Origin: Piscinibacter sp. HJYY11
GTDB lineage: Bacteria; Pseudomonadota; Gammaproteobacteria; Burkholderiales; Burkholderiaceae_C
Length of the DNA stretch: 64,000 nucleotides
Reading direction: 5' to 3'
Assembly (NCBI RefSeq): GCF_016735515.1
Contig: NZ_JAERQZ010000001.1
Span: 3,708,746 to 3,772,745, forward strand
The stretch's first letter is position 1. Each line of letters starts with the position of its first letter. Shown piece after piece: positions 21,061 through 29,650 of the stretch. The position numbers and the translations under genes were made by a program. Below the pieces are notes generated by a model. The model did no database searches. It was not told the origin of the DNA and saw nothing but the letters and a program-made list of their open reading frames with translations.

Positions 21061-21181
21061 ATCCGCTGCAAGGCCGCGCCGGGTGGGCGGTCAATGTGAC
21101 AGTTGGTCATCTCCGGGAAAACGGCAGCTGGGAGTCGGCTGGTCGTCACCGTTTCAGCGCACAGCCTTGCGTGAATAAAAA

Positions 21182-21197
21182 GTTTGCGCTTGCAAAC
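21182..21197. repeat. Inverted repeat upstream of the ribonuclease gene (1)
   Basis: GTTTGC (21182-21187) and GCAAAC (21192-21197) are perfect inverted arms around GCTT, in an AT-rich stretch between maeB and the ribonuclease gene. It may be an operator or part of the maeB 3' end. Confidence 0.4.
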
Positions 21198-21209
21198 ATA
21201 GCCTGCTCC

Positions 21210-21228
21210 ATGCCTCAATTTGAGGCAT
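21210..21228. repeat. Inverted repeat upstream of the ribonuclease gene (2)
   Basis: ATGCCTCA (21210-21217) and TGAGGCAT (21221-21228) form a perfect 8-bp palindrome with a 3-base centre. A T6 run follows about 10 bases later, so a terminator for maeB is possible; its position just before a likely -35 box also fits an operator for the ribonuclease/barstar genes. Confidence 0.45.
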
Positions 21229-21232
21229 CGGC

Positions 21233-21261
21233 TTGAGCTTTTTTCCCTGATTCGGTACCAT
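21233..21261 (+). promoter_or_regulatory. Possible sigma-70 promoter of the ribonuclease/barstar genes
   Basis: TTGAGC (21233-21238), a 17-base spacer and TACCAT (21256-21261) resemble -35 and -10 boxes. A start near 21268 would give a short leader before the GTG at 21289. This is based on match to consensus only. Confidence 0.35.
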
Positions 21262-21288
21262 CTCGGTTTCATATTTCAGGGATAACCC

Positions 21289-21714
21289 GTGGTTCTCTTC
21301 GGTCGGCAGCTTGGGTGGCCGTCCCTCGGAAAGTCGGCGCTTGCCAACTTTCTGGCGATGGTGGTTCTGGCAAGTGCCGCAGTTTTGGGCAATGGCGCCG
21401 CGGCCAAGCCGCCCGCAGCGCTGATCCAGACGGTTCCACTGGCGAGCCTTCCGAGTGAAGCCCAGGAGACCGAGCGCCTCATCCGCGCCGGCGGGCCCTT
21501 CCCATATGAAAAAGACGGCAGTCGCTTCGGCAATCGCGAGCGGCTGCTGCCGGTCCAGGCTCGCGGCTACTACCGCGAATACACCGTCAAGACACCCGGC
21601 GCTCGCAACCGTGGCGCGCGCCGCATCGTGTGTGGTGGCCATCAGCCCACCGTGCCCGATGCCTGCTTTTACACGGACGACCACTACGCGAGCTTTCGCC
21701 GCATCGTGAAGTGA
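21289..21714 (+). CDS. Secreted guanyl-specific ribonuclease, RNase Sa/barnase superfamily
   Basis: The gene encodes 141 residues from GTG 21289, with AGGGA 6 bases upstream. An N-terminal signal peptide (hydrophobic core about 18-35, Ala-rich end about 37-39) suggests export. The mature part matches Streptomyces RNase Sa: NRERLLPVQARGYYREYTV then TPGARNRGARRI, then TDDHYASF. The catalytic set corresponds to Glu97, Arg112 and His132 (Glu54, Arg69, His85 in RNase Sa). Relative to Sa there is a short insert between two cysteines (115 and 126) that could form a disulfide. It cleaves RNA after guanosine. The barstar gene follows by 44 bases, as expected for a toxin and its inhibitor. Confidence 0.88.
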   Translation: MVLFGRQLGWPSLGKSALANFLAMVVLASAAVLGNGAAAKPPAALIQTVPLASLPSEAQETERLIRAGGPFPYEKDGSRFGNRERLLPVQARGYYREYTVKTPGARNRGARRIVCGGHQPTVPDACFYTDDHYASFRRIVK

Positions 21715-21758
21715 TCGTCGCAAGGTTTTGTTTTTGAACCCTAAGGAGGAACGTGACC

Positions 21759-22154
21759 ATGCTGTTGCAGACAGTCCGTCCAAACATTGTCCAGTCGATA
21801 CGCGCCTATCGCGTAGATGAACTGCACGACGCCGCGCAGGGCGCGGGTCAGCACTTCCTCTACGCCAACCTGACTTCGGCACAGACCAAGCAGGACGTCA
21901 TGGAAGCCATTGCCGAGTCGTTCCTTTTCCCGGCGCACTTCGGCAAGAACCTCGATGCCTTGTACGACTGCATGACGGACCTCGTTCACAAGTCGGGCGC
22001 GCAGCCAGGCTTCGTGGTGGTGCTCGAGCAGCTGCCCGACAACCCGCGCTTCGACCGTGAGGCGCGCGAGCAATTGCTCGATGTCTTCCGTGACGCGGCC
22101 GACTTCTGGGCCGAGCGAAAGATACCGTTCAGGTGCTTCTATTCTTTTCAGTAG
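21759..22154 (+). CDS. Barstar family ribonuclease inhibitor
   Basis: The 131-residue cytoplasmic protein has the barstar fold signatures: an early strand FLYANL, then FLFPAHFGKNLDALYDCMTDL (the helix-2 region that plugs the nuclease active site), and a C-terminal FRDAADFWAERKIPFRCFY. It should bind and block the ribonuclease encoded just upstream until that is exported. A strong AAGGAGGA at 21743-21750 is 8 bases from the ATG at 21759; an in-frame GTG 6 bases earlier is too close to it. The pair is probably one operon ending at the hairpin at 22154-22188. The stronger ribosome site than that of the nuclease fits an excess of inhibitor. Confidence 0.9.
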   Translation: MLLQTVRPNIVQSIRAYRVDELHDAAQGAGQHFLYANLTSAQTKQDVMEAIAESFLFPAHFGKNLDALYDCMTDLVHKSGAQPGFVVVLEQLPDNPRFDREAREQLLDVFRDAADFWAERKIPFRCFYSFQ

Positions 22155-22188
22155 CCCGCTCCCAAGAACAAGGGTCATGGGAGCGGGC
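22154..22188 (+). terminator. Long hairpin directly after the barstar stop
   Basis: GCCCGCTCCCA (22154-22164) and TGGGAGCGGGC (22178-22188) are perfect 11-bp arms starting at the last base of the barstar stop codon. No U tract follows, so it may work as a 3' mRNA stabiliser or a Rho-assisted stop rather than a classical terminator. Confidence 0.5.
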
Positions 22189-22352
22189 GAATGAAACGGC
22201 CCCGAGCGCTACTGCAGAAAAGCCCACCAAGGTGGCAGCCAAGAACGCCGCGAATGCGAGCTTCGGCATGAACATGCCGATGATGAGCAGCGCCTTCGAC
22301 ACCTCGATGTGGCTGACGGCCGCTTGAGTTGAGCGCAGCAGTGTCTTCCCCG

Positions 22353-22378
22353 AAAGGGCGGCCTCGGCCGCCCTTTTT
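22353..22378. terminator. Bidirectional rho-independent terminator
   Basis: AAAGGGCGGCC pairs with GGCCGCCCTTT around a 2-base TC centre, followed on the plus strand by a T run (22374-22378) and flanked on the other side by AAA. It lies between the barstar region and the stop codon of rsmA and can serve both converging transcripts. Confidence 0.8.
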
Positions 22379-23142
22379 CATTTCAGGCTCAGCGAACGGG
22401 CGAGGGCGAGGTATTCGGCAACCGGCACTTCTTCCGCGCGGCGCTGGGTGTCGAAGTCGCCGGTGAAGCCTTGTTCGTCCAGCCAGCGGCCGAGGGTGTG
22501 CCGCAGGAGCTTGCGCCGCTGGGAAAAGGCCACGGTCACGAGCTTGCCGAGCAGCGCGGCGTCGAGGCCCTCGGGGCTGGGCAGCGGCACCATGCGCACC
22601 ACGGCCGAATCGACCCGCGGCGGCGGGTCGAAGGCTTCGGGCGGCACGTCCAGCACCGACTCAATGGCGTAGCGCCACTGCAGCATCACCGACAGCCGGC
22701 CGAAGTCCTTGTGACCGGGTGCTGCTGCCATGCGATCGACCACCTCCTTCTGCAGCATGAAATGCTGGTCGACCACCTCATCCACCGAGTCGAGCAGGTG
22801 AAAGAGGATGGGCGTGGAGATGTTGTACGGCAGGTTGCCAACCACGCGCAGCTTCTGGCCAGCCTGTGCGGCCAGCGCGGCGAAGTCGACCTTCAGCACG
22901 TCGGACTCGACCACGGTGAGCTCAGCGCGCTTGCGCAGCCGGGCCGCGAGATCCCGGTCCAGCTCGACGACGGTCAGGTGCTTGCTGCGCGCGACCAGCG
23001 GATCGGTCATCGCGCCGAGACCCGGGCCGATCTCGACCAGCGCGTCCCCCGGTCGCGGGTCGATGGCATCGACGATGCCGTCGATCACCGATTCATCGGC
23101 CAGGAAGTGCTGGCCGAATCGCTTGCGAGGGATGTGCTTCAA
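22378..23142 (-). CDS. rsmA: 16S rRNA dimethyladenosine transferase
   Basis: The 254-residue enzyme (KsgA) dimethylates two adjacent adenosines in helix 45 of 16S rRNA. It starts [16 protein letters not shown] and contains the SAM-binding [15 protein letters not shown] and the catalytic NLPYNIS motif, with [12 protein letters not shown] in the C-terminal domain. It follows surA by 15 bases on the minus strand, the usual lptD-surA-rsmA order. The stop lies against the shared terminator. Confidence 0.97.
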   Translation of the reverse strand: MKHIPRKRFGQHFLADESVIDGIVDAIDPRPGDALVEIGPGLGAMTDPLVARSKHLTVVELDRDLAARLRKRAELTVVESDVLKVDFAALAAQAGQKLRVVGNLPYNISTPILFHLLDSVDEVVDQHFMLQKEVVDRMAAAPGHKDFGRLSVMLQWRYAIESVLDVPPEAFDPPPRVDSAVVRMVPLPSPEGLDAALLGKLVTVAFSQRRKLLRHTLGRWLDEQGFTGDFDTQRRAEEVPVAEYLALARSLSLK

Positions 23143-23157
23143 ACGCTATGGCGGCGG

Positions 23158-24471
23158 TTACTGCGGCGGCTCGCGCAGCTCGACATACGCGCGCGAACGC
23201 AGCTCGCGCACCCACTCGACATAGGCGTCCTCGAACTTCTGCTCGCGCAGCGCGTTGCGGGCCTGCTCGCGCTGCTGCTTGGCGTCCAGCGTGACCTGGC
23301 GGCGCTCCATCACCTGGATCAGGTGGGCGCCGAAGCGCGAGATCACCGGGTCGGACAGGCCATTGAGCGGCAAGGCGTTCATCGCCTCTTCGAACTCGGG
23401 CACGAAATTGCCGGGCGAGACCCAGCCGAGGTCGCCACCCTGGGCCGCGCTGCCATCTTCGGAGTTGTCGCGTGCGATCTGCTCGAAGGTGCGGGTGCCG
23501 GCGGTGATCTGGCGCTTGAACTCCTGCAGGCGGCGCACCGCGGCCTCCTGGCTCAGCTGGGCCGAGGGGCGCAGCAGCACGTGGCGTGCACGGGTCTGGG
23601 TGACGGTGAAGGCGCCGGTTTCGTTGCGGGCGAGCACCTTGAGCACATGAAAGCCGGCCGAGCTGCGAACGAGCGTCGGGGTGAACTCGCCGACCTTCAG
23701 CGGCCGCACCGCGTTGACGAAGATGTCGGGCAGCTGGCTCGCGGGGCGGGCCCCGATCTCGCCGCCCTTGGCGCGGTTGGTGTCCTCCGACAGATCGCGC
23801 GCGACCGCTTCGAAGGCTTCGCCCTTCTTCAGCCGTGCGAGGGCGGACTCGGCGCGCGCACGGCGCTCCTCGACCACGTTGGCCGGTGCGTTCTCGGGCA
23901 CGGTGATCAGCACCTGGGCGATGTTGAACTCGACGGCATTGCCCGCTTCGGCGCGCTGCTTGTCGAGCCAGGCGTCGACCTCGGCATCGCTGATGCGGAT
24001 GCGGCCCTGCACCTCGCGCTCGCGGGTGCGCTCGACGAGCAGCTGGTCGCGGACGTTCCTGCGGAAGCGTGCGTAGTCGATGCCCTCGCGGCGCAAGCGC
24101 TCGCGCAGCTGCTGCGGCGTGAGCTGGTTCTGCGCGGCCACGTTGGCCATGGCACGCTCGAGCTCGGCGTCGTCGATGCGCATGCCGCTGTCGCGCGCAT
24201 TGGTGACGACCACGCGTTCGTCGATCAGGGCATTGAGCACTTCGCGCCGGAGCTCGTCTTCGGGCGGAAGTTGTGCGTTGCTGCGGCGGGCGTTCTCACG
24301 GACCTGCGCGACGCGCTGCTGCACCTCACCGGCGGTGACGAGCTCCTGGTTGACGATGGCGACGATGTAGTCGGCCGTGAGCGGCGCGTTGCGCTGCGCA
24401 TGCGCAGGCAGGCCTGCACCCAGCGTGAGCGACAGCAGGGCGATGAAGGGCCAATGGCGGGTCGGTGTCAT
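23158..24471 (-). CDS. surA: Periplasmic chaperone and peptidyl-prolyl isomerase SurA
   Basis: The 437-residue protein has a signal peptide (cleavage near HAQ at residue 26), an N-terminal chaperone domain (about 30-180) and two parvulin domains (about 182-282 and 293-390; FNIAQVLI and RARHVLLR starts). A C-terminal helix ends VRELRSRAYVELREPP. SurA guides unfolded outer-membrane proteins, including LptD, to the BAM complex. It lies 6 bases downstream of lptD and 15 bases upstream of rsmA, forming one operon. Confidence 0.96.
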   Translation of the reverse strand: MTPTRHWPFIALLSLTLGAGLPAHAQRNAPLTADYIVAIVNQELVTAGEVQQRVAQVRENARRSNAQLPPEDELRREVLNALIDERVVVTNARDSGMRIDDAELERAMANVAAQNQLTPQQLRERLRREGIDYARFRRNVRDQLLVERTREREVQGRIRISDAEVDAWLDKQRAEAGNAVEFNIAQVLITVPENAPANVVEERRARAESALARLKKGEAFEAVARDLSEDTNRAKGGEIGARPASQLPDIFVNAVRPLKVGEFTPTLVRSSAGFHVLKVLARNETGAFTVTQTRARHVLLRPSAQLSQEAAVRRLQEFKRQITAGTRTFEQIARDNSEDGSAAQGGDLGWVSPGNFVPEFEEAMNALPLNGLSDPVISRFGAHLIQVMERRQVTLDAKQQREQARNALREQKFEDAYVEWVRELRSRAYVELREPPQ

Positions 24472-24477
24472 GGAGTT

Positions 24478-26772
24478 TCAGGGAGCGGTCGGCGAGGAGC
24501 CCTCGGTCGGCGTGTCGTCACGCAGCAGGCGATAGCCAGGGATATTGTCCTTCAAGACCCTCAGCGGGTTGGTGCCCAGGCGAGACAGGCCGACGAACTC
24601 GATCTCGAAGCCCAGTTGTGTGGTGGCGTCCTGTCGGCTGGTCGACACGCGCCTGGCGATCAGGCGGCCGATCCAGCAGCCGGCGTCGTACTCGAAGCCC
24701 AGCACCGAATCGGTGACACGGCTCTCGCGCATGCTGTAGCTGACACGGCCGACGCTGTACCAGGCACCGGAACACTGTTGCGCGTTCGACAGTCTCTTGC
24801 CGCTGCGCACCTCGCCATAGATCGGCCATTGCCAGCCGAGTTCAACCTGTTCGCTTTCGTCGCGCTTGAAGCGGTAGGCCGAATAGATCGTGCGATAGGG
24901 CCCCGGCGAGTAGCGCGCACTCATCAGCGAGCGACGGGTGCGCGAGATCTCGGGGCTGTATTGCACGCCGGCGTCGAGCTTCCATTGCGGCCAGAAGCTG
25001 GTGGAACCCATCAGCAGCAGGTCGGACACGCTCTCCGTGTCGACCTCGCCTTTCGGCGTGATGCGCTGGTCGGAGAGCAGGAAGCGCTGGGCCACACCGA
25101 GGCGCAGTGCTTCAGCGCCGGTCTGCGCATCCAGCATGCGTGTGGTGACACCGGCGGTGACCTGGTGAGCGTCCGACACCCGGTCGATGCCTGAGAACGC
25201 GTTGTCGCTGTAGATCGAATCGAAGTTGAAATCGCGCTCGGCCGAGTCGAATTCCGGGAGCCCGTTCTGGTCGCGGTAGGGCGTCCTCACGTAGTACAGG
25301 CGCGGTTCCAGGGTCTGCTGCATGCCCCGGCCGAACCAGGTGGTGTCGCGCTCGAGCACCCAGGCGCTGTCGAGGCTGATCGAGGGAATGGTGCGGTTGG
25401 GTTGCCGCTGCCCGGCGAATTCACCGGTGGTCAGCGGGCGGTCGAGGCTGTACGAGGCGCTGTTGAACGACACCTTGGGCACCAAGGTCCAGCCCGGCGT
25501 GACGAAGGGCCGGCTCAGCGAGCCCAGCGAGTGCCAGCGCGAGCCGGTCAGGCGGGTGCGGTCGTCGGTGGCCAGGTCGTTCGGGTTGGTGAAGCGGTTG
25601 TACTCCGTCTCCAGGCCAAACTCGAACCCGCCCGGCAGCGACTGCATGCCACGCACACCCACCTGCGGATACCGGTCGTAGGGTGCCCGGATGGCCGGGT
25701 TGGTGGCGTCCTGCAGCAGCTGCCACCGCACCACCCGCGCATACGTCTTCCAGTTGCCGAACACCGGCGCGTGCACCTGCGCGTCGCCGGCGAGCAGGCG
25801 CGGCGCGAGGCTCGGATAGTCGCCGGGAAAGTCTTTCCAGTACTCGTGGTCGGAGACGCGCACCACGTCGGCCTTGTAGTACCCGTTGCCCAGGAAGTTG
25901 CCCTCGTGCAGGTAGCCGAGCGAGTTGCGGCTGCGGCCGGCGAGGCGGTCGTTGGGCAGCAGGTTGAGCGTGAGCGAGCCTTCGTCGCTTCGCTCAAGGT
26001 AGCGGAACTCCGCATCCAGCCCCACGCCGCGCCTGGCCCGCACCGTGGGCGTGAGCGTCGCGTCGCGGTTGGGCGCGATGTTCCAGTAGTAGGGCACCGC
26101 GAGCTGCAGGCCGCTCTTGTTGTCGACGCTGGTGGTGGGCGGCAGCCAGCCCGACTTGCGCGCATCGGTGAGCGGGAAGCTCAGCACCGGTGCGGCGAGG
26201 ATGGGCACGCCGTAGAAGCGCAGCACCGCGCCTTCGGCGATGCCTTCGTTGTTGGCCAGGTCCATGCGCACGCGGCGGGTTTCCAGCAGCCAGGCCGGCT
26301 CGCCGCTGCCGTCGCGCGGGCAGCTGGTGTAGTTGCCGTCGGTGGCGAGGGCCACGTCCTTGCCCATGATGTCCAGGCGCGAAGCGGTGCCGCCCGCCTG
26401 CGTGCGCGAGAAGAAGTACGTCGGATTGACGAAATACCCTTCGTAGGTGCCGAGCTTGAGCTGCAGCTCGGGCCCGCTGTAGACATTGCCGTCACGCGAG
26501 ATGCGCACGTTGCCGGAGGCACGCGCGGTGTCGGTGGACTGGTCGTAGCTCAGGCGGTCGGCACGGATGTCGATCGGGCCGTGCCGCAGCTGGGCGTCGC
26601 CTTCGGCCACGGCGTCGAGGTCAGGGCGTGCCCGCACCTCTTTCGCTTCGACGATGACCGGCGGCTTGGCCTCGGGGGCCGATGCGGCCTGTGCCCAGGC
26701 CGAAGGCCAGGCGCCGACGGCAAGGCAGGCCGCAGCGATGGCGTGGTGGCGATGTCGAGGGGCGTGGTGCAA
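24478..26772 (-). CDS. lptD: LPS-assembly protein LptD
   Basis: LptD is the outer-membrane barrel that, with LptE, inserts lipopolysaccharide into the outer leaflet. The product has a signal peptide ending AWAQA, an N-terminal OstA-like jellyroll (IRADRLSYDQSTDTARASGN) and a long C-terminal barrel ending near LFDDTPTEG-like sequence (seen as LLRDDTPTEG). Cysteines occur in NYTSCPRDG, AQQCSGAW and DAGCWIG, suited to the usual disulfides. The start is uncertain: no ATG or GTG is in frame near the signal peptide. TTG 26772 gives 764 residues, while an ATG at 26818 is out of frame by one base. The gene is divergent from amgK. Confidence 0.9.
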   Translation of the reverse strand: MHHAPRHRHHAIAAACLAVGAWPSAWAQAASAPEAKPPVIVEAKEVRARPDLDAVAEGDAQLRHGPIDIRADRLSYDQSTDTARASGNVRISRDGNVYSGPELQLKLGTYEGYFVNPTYFFSRTQAGGTASRLDIMGKDVALATDGNYTSCPRDGSGEPAWLLETRRVRMDLANNEGIAEGAVLRFYGVPILAAPVLSFPLTDARKSGWLPPTTSVDNKSGLQLAVPYYWNIAPNRDATLTPTVRARRGVGLDAEFRYLERSDEGSLTLNLLPNDRLAGRSRNSLGYLHEGNFLGNGYYKADVVRVSDHEYWKDFPGDYPSLAPRLLAGDAQVHAPVFGNWKTYARVVRWQLLQDATNPAIRAPYDRYPQVGVRGMQSLPGGFEFGLETEYNRFTNPNDLATDDRTRLTGSRWHSLGSLSRPFVTPGWTLVPKVSFNSASYSLDRPLTTGEFAGQRQPNRTIPSISLDSAWVLERDTTWFGRGMQQTLEPRLYYVRTPYRDQNGLPEFDSAERDFNFDSIYSDNAFSGIDRVSDAHQVTAGVTTRMLDAQTGAEALRLGVAQRFLLSDQRITPKGEVDTESVSDLLLMGSTSFWPQWKLDAGVQYSPEISRTRRSLMSARYSPGPYRTIYSAYRFKRDESEQVELGWQWPIYGEVRSGKRLSNAQQCSGAWYSVGRVSYSMRESRVTDSVLGFEYDAGCWIGRLIARRVSTSRQDATTQLGFEIEFVGLSRLGTNPLRVLKDNIPGYRLLRDDTPTEGSSPTAP

Positions 26773-26938
26773 AGGAGAGAGGCGAGGGAGAGATCGTGTA
26801 CGGGGGAAGGCGAAGCATCGGGGCCTGCCCCTGGCCGCATCGAGGCCAACCGCGAGGGTCGATTTGTAGAATCGATTATCGACGAGGCACCAGGGCCCCC
26901 AGCCCTCAATTCCCCTAGCCCGCAGCCTGCTTCCCCCT

Positions 26939-28009
26939 ATGGCCAACACTTCCCTTCCCGCCGCAATCGTGTGGCCCGACGATGCCCGCCGCGAGCGCTT
27001 CACCGAATGGCTCGCCACCGCGGCGCAGCGCCATGGCTTCGACCTGCAGAGCCTGCGCGCGGCCAGTGCCGACGCGAGCTTCCGTCGCTACTTCCGCGTC
27101 GAGGGCGCGGGTCGCTCCTTCATCGTGATGGACGCTCCGCCGCCGCAAGAAGACGTGCGGCCCTTCGTGGCCATCGCCGCCATGTTGGAGGGTGCCGGGC
27201 TCAACGCACCGCGCGTGCTCGAGCAGGACGCCGAGCACGGCTTCCTGCTGTTGAGCGACCTGGGCTCGCAGCTCTACCTGCAAGCCTTGCAGCAGGCGCA
27301 ATCGACCGGTGACCTGGCCGGCGCCTCGGTGCTGATGCGCGATGCCACCGCGGCCCTCGTGCAGTGGCAGACCCGCGCCGATGCGAGCGGCCTGCCGCCA
27401 TACGACGACGCGCTGCTGCGCCGCGAGCTGCAGCTTTTTCCCGACTGGTGCGTGGCCAAGGAATACGGCGTCACCTGGACGCCCGAGCAGCAAGCACGCT
27501 GGGACAAGGTCTGCGACCTGCTCGTCAAGAGTGCCCTCGCGCAGCCGACCGTCGCGGTGCACCGCGACTACATGCCGCGCAACCTGATGATCTGCCCGCC
27601 CGAGGTGGGCAACCCCGGCATCCTCGACTTCCAGGACGCGGTGCGCGGCCCCATCACCTACGACGTCGCTTCATTGCTGCGCGACGCCTTCATCTCCTGG
27701 GAAGAAGAGCAGGAGATCGACTGGGCCGTGCGCTACTGGCAGGCCGCCAGGAAGGCCTCCCTGCCGGTGCCCGAGGACTTCGGCGATTTCTGGCGCCAGC
27801 TCGAGTGGATGGGCCTGCAGCGCCACCTCAAGGTGCTGGGCATCTTCTGCCGCCTCAAGCACCGCGACGGCAAGCCCAACTACAGCCAGGACCTGCCGCG
27901 CTTCTTCCGCTACGCCCACAAGGTGGCGGTGCGCTACAACGGCCTGGGGCCGCTCGCGCACCAGATCGAGCCGCTGATGGGGGCCACGCGCAAGGACGCG
28001 TTCTACTGA
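26939..28009 (+). CDS. amgK: AmgK-like N-acetylmuramate/N-acetylglucosamine anomeric kinase
   Basis: The 356-residue protein is an aminoglycoside-phosphotransferase-fold kinase. It shows ASFRRYFRVEG (nucleotide loop), FLLLSDLGSQLYL, the catalytic loop HRDYMPRNLMI (Asp210) and GILDFQDAVRGP. Its position divergent from lptD is that of amgK, whose product phosphorylates MurNAc at C1 for peptidoglycan recycling. In Pseudomonas it is followed by murU, the uridylyltransferase for the next step; here a convergent LysR gene follows and overlaps by 7 bases, so murU must be elsewhere or absent. Confidence 0.85.
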   Translation: MANTSLPAAIVWPDDARRERFTEWLATAAQRHGFDLQSLRAASADASFRRYFRVEGAGRSFIVMDAPPPQEDVRPFVAIAAMLEGAGLNAPRVLEQDAEHGFLLLSDLGSQLYLQALQQAQSTGDLAGASVLMRDATAALVQWQTRADASGLPPYDDALLRRELQLFPDWCVAKEYGVTWTPEQQARWDKVCDLLVKSALAQPTVAVHRDYMPRNLMICPPEVGNPGILDFQDAVRGPITYDVASLLRDAFISWEEEQEIDWAVRYWQAARKASLPVPEDFGDFWRQLEWMGLQRHLKVLGIFCRLKHRDGKPNYSQDLPRFFRYAHKVAVRYNGLGPLAHQIEPLMGATRKDAFY

Positions 28010-28989
28010 AGCAGGCTGCCCTGCTTCGAATCGACCGGCGGGCAGGTCTCGCAGCCCGCCCACTGCAGCCACGGGTCGTGCTCGCGGCCGCCCAGTGTCT
28101 GCACCAGGAAGTCGATGAATGCGCGCGTGCGCGCCGGCACGTACTTGCGCGTGGGCATGGCCGCGTAGAGGCGCAGCGTCAGCACCCGCCACTCGGGCAG
28201 CACACGCTCCAGCGCATGCTCCAGCAGCGCGTCTTCGACCACGTACGACGGCAGGCCCGAGATTCCCATGCCTGCCAGCGCCGCGGCGTACATCGTGTCG
28301 CTGTGGATGGTGCTGAGCGCGGGCCGTGCCGGCACCAGCGTCACCGATTCGCCCGCGGGCTCGTCGTCGCCCCAGGGCCCGCGGTAGAACGTGATCTCGC
28401 GCGCGAAGCTCGGCAGCATCGCCTCGTGCTCGTGCAGGTCGTTGGGGTGCTCGGGGCGGCCTCGCTGGTCGAGGTAGGCGGGTGAGGCGCAGGTGATGAC
28501 CTCCGAGCGCGCCAGCAGGCGTGCCACGAAGTCGCCGTTCAGCGGCTGGCGGCCGACCTGGATGATGCTGACGTCGTAGTTCTCGTCGACCGTCTCCACC
28601 GGGCCGGGCGCGGCGAGTTCTATCGTCACCTTCGGGTAGAGCTGGCGAAAGCGCGGCAGGTGCTTGGCGATCTGGTGCACCGCGAATGCGGGCGGTGCCA
28701 GCACGCGCAGGTGGCCGCGCGGCTCCGAGGTGGCAGCGCTCGCCAAGGCCTCGGCCTCTTCCACTTCGGTGAGGATCTGCCGCACCCGCTCCAGGTACAG
28801 CTCGCCGATGTCGGTGAGCGCCAGGCGGCGTGTGGTGCGGTTGATCAGGCGGGCGCCCAGGTGCTCCTCGAGGTCGGCCACCAGGCGGGTCACCACCGCT
28901 GCCGACAGGTTCAGCTGCCGCGCCGCGCCGGCAAAGCTGCCCTCTTCGATCACCCGTGAAAACACCCGCATGGAGTGGAGTCGGTCCAT
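28003..28989 (-). CDS. LysR family transcriptional regulator
   Basis: The 328-residue protein has an N-terminal winged helix (MDRLHSMRVFSRVIEEGSF, SAAVVTRLVADLEEHLG, RLINRTTRRLALTDIG) and a periplasmic-binding-protein-like effector domain (about 90-300). It begins like CrgA/DsdC-type regulators that control divergently transcribed genes. The divergent neighbours are the two DUF4148 genes, 196 bases away. The C-terminus carries an extra cysteine-containing tail (AGCETCPP). The effector is unknown. Its 3' end overlaps amgK by 7 bases. Confidence 0.93.
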   Translation of the reverse strand: MDRLHSMRVFSRVIEEGSFAGAARQLNLSAAVVTRLVADLEEHLGARLINRTTRRLALTDIGELYLERVRQILTEVEEAEALASAATSEPRGHLRVLAPPAFAVHQIAKHLPRFRQLYPKVTIELAAPGPVETVDENYDVSIIQVGRQPLNGDFVARLLARSEVITCASPAYLDQRGRPEHPNDLHEHEAMLPSFAREITFYRGPWGDDEPAGESVTLVPARPALSTIHSDTMYAAALAGMGISGLPSYVVEDALLEHALERVLPEWRVLTLRLYAAMPTRKYVPARTRAFIDFLVQTLGGREHDPWLQWAGCETCPPVDSKQGSLLQ

Positions 28990-29185
28990 GGCTTACATCC
29001 CTATCGTTTCGTTTTCAGCAATACGCAATATCAGGATAGGTGATTTATTGATGCTTTGGCAATGCCTACAGTTCGCTCCATCGATGAGCCGATTTGACTA
29101 ACACGACTCACCGAGCTGGACAAGACGGAGAACCCTCAGACCGCCGTGCCCGGTAATCGTCTCAACCACCGTCAAGGAAATCATC
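28990..29185. promoter_or_regulatory. AT-richer intergenic region between LysR and DUF4148 genes
   Basis: These 196 bases separate divergent genes and must hold both promoters. The stretch near 29020-29070 is clearly less GC-rich than the surroundings. An AAGGAA ribosome site lies before the DUF4148 start. I cannot pick a single convincing -35/-10 pair. Confidence 0.4.
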
Positions 29186-29608
29186 ATGAACGCCAAGCAA
29201 GTCATCGCCACCGCCGCTCTCGCCGTCCTGGGCTCGTCTGCCGCTTTCGCTCAAAGCAGCGAAATCGACCTGCAGCACTTCGGCCAGCAGCAGGCTTCGA
29301 CCTTGAGCCGCGCCGCCGTGCGCGCCGAGGTCCTGTCGGCCCAGGCCAAGGGTGAGCTGACCATCCCGGGCGAAGTGCTCGCCTCCGCCGTGCCCTCGCG
29401 CGCCGCCGCCCCGGTCGCCACCCGCGTGACCCGCGCCCAGGTCAAGGCCGAACTGGCCGGCGCCGACCTCACCACGCCGCCGGAAGTCACCGCCTGGTCG
29501 ACCCCTGCCAAGTCGGGCCTGACCCGCGAAGCCGTGCGTGCCGAAGCGCGTGCCCAGGCCCGTGTCGACACCTACCAGGACAAGGCCCGCATCGGCGCCG
29601 GCTACTGA
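29186..29608 (+). CDS. DUF4148 exported protein, copy 1
   Basis: The 140-residue protein has a signal peptide (VIATAALAVLGSSAAFAQ) and a mature part beginning SSEIDLQHFG. Repeated short helical units of the form TRAxVRAEV appear three times (SRAAVRAEVLSAQAKGEL, TRAQVKAELAGADL, TREAVRAEARAQAR). This repeat is the mark of DUF4148, a family of small periplasmic proteins of Burkholderiales with unknown function. Copy 2 lies 42 bases downstream and shares the SSEIDLQHFG block, so the pair arose by tandem duplication. It is divergent from a LysR gene, a possible regulator. Confidence 0.85.
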   Translation: MNAKQVIATAALAVLGSSAAFAQSSEIDLQHFGQQQASTLSRAAVRAEVLSAQAKGELTIPGEVLASAVPSRAAAPVATRVTRAQVKAELAGADLTTPPEVTAWSTPAKSGLTREAVRAEARAQARVDTYQDKARIGAGY

Positions 29609-29650
29609 TCGGCTGCACGAAGCAGTGAACCGAACCCAGGAGAAATCACC

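Noticed and set aside
22133..22327. A 64-codon plus-strand frame from 22133 with a protein-like end (KVAAKNAANASFGMNMPMM)
   Set aside because: Its start lies inside barstar, there is no ribosome site of its own, and the hairpin at 22154 crosses it. It could be a gene remnant but is not supported as a gene.
22471..25194. A plus-strand frame of 907 codons opposite rsmA, surA and lptD
   Set aside because: The minus-strand genes carry clear motifs; this frame has none.
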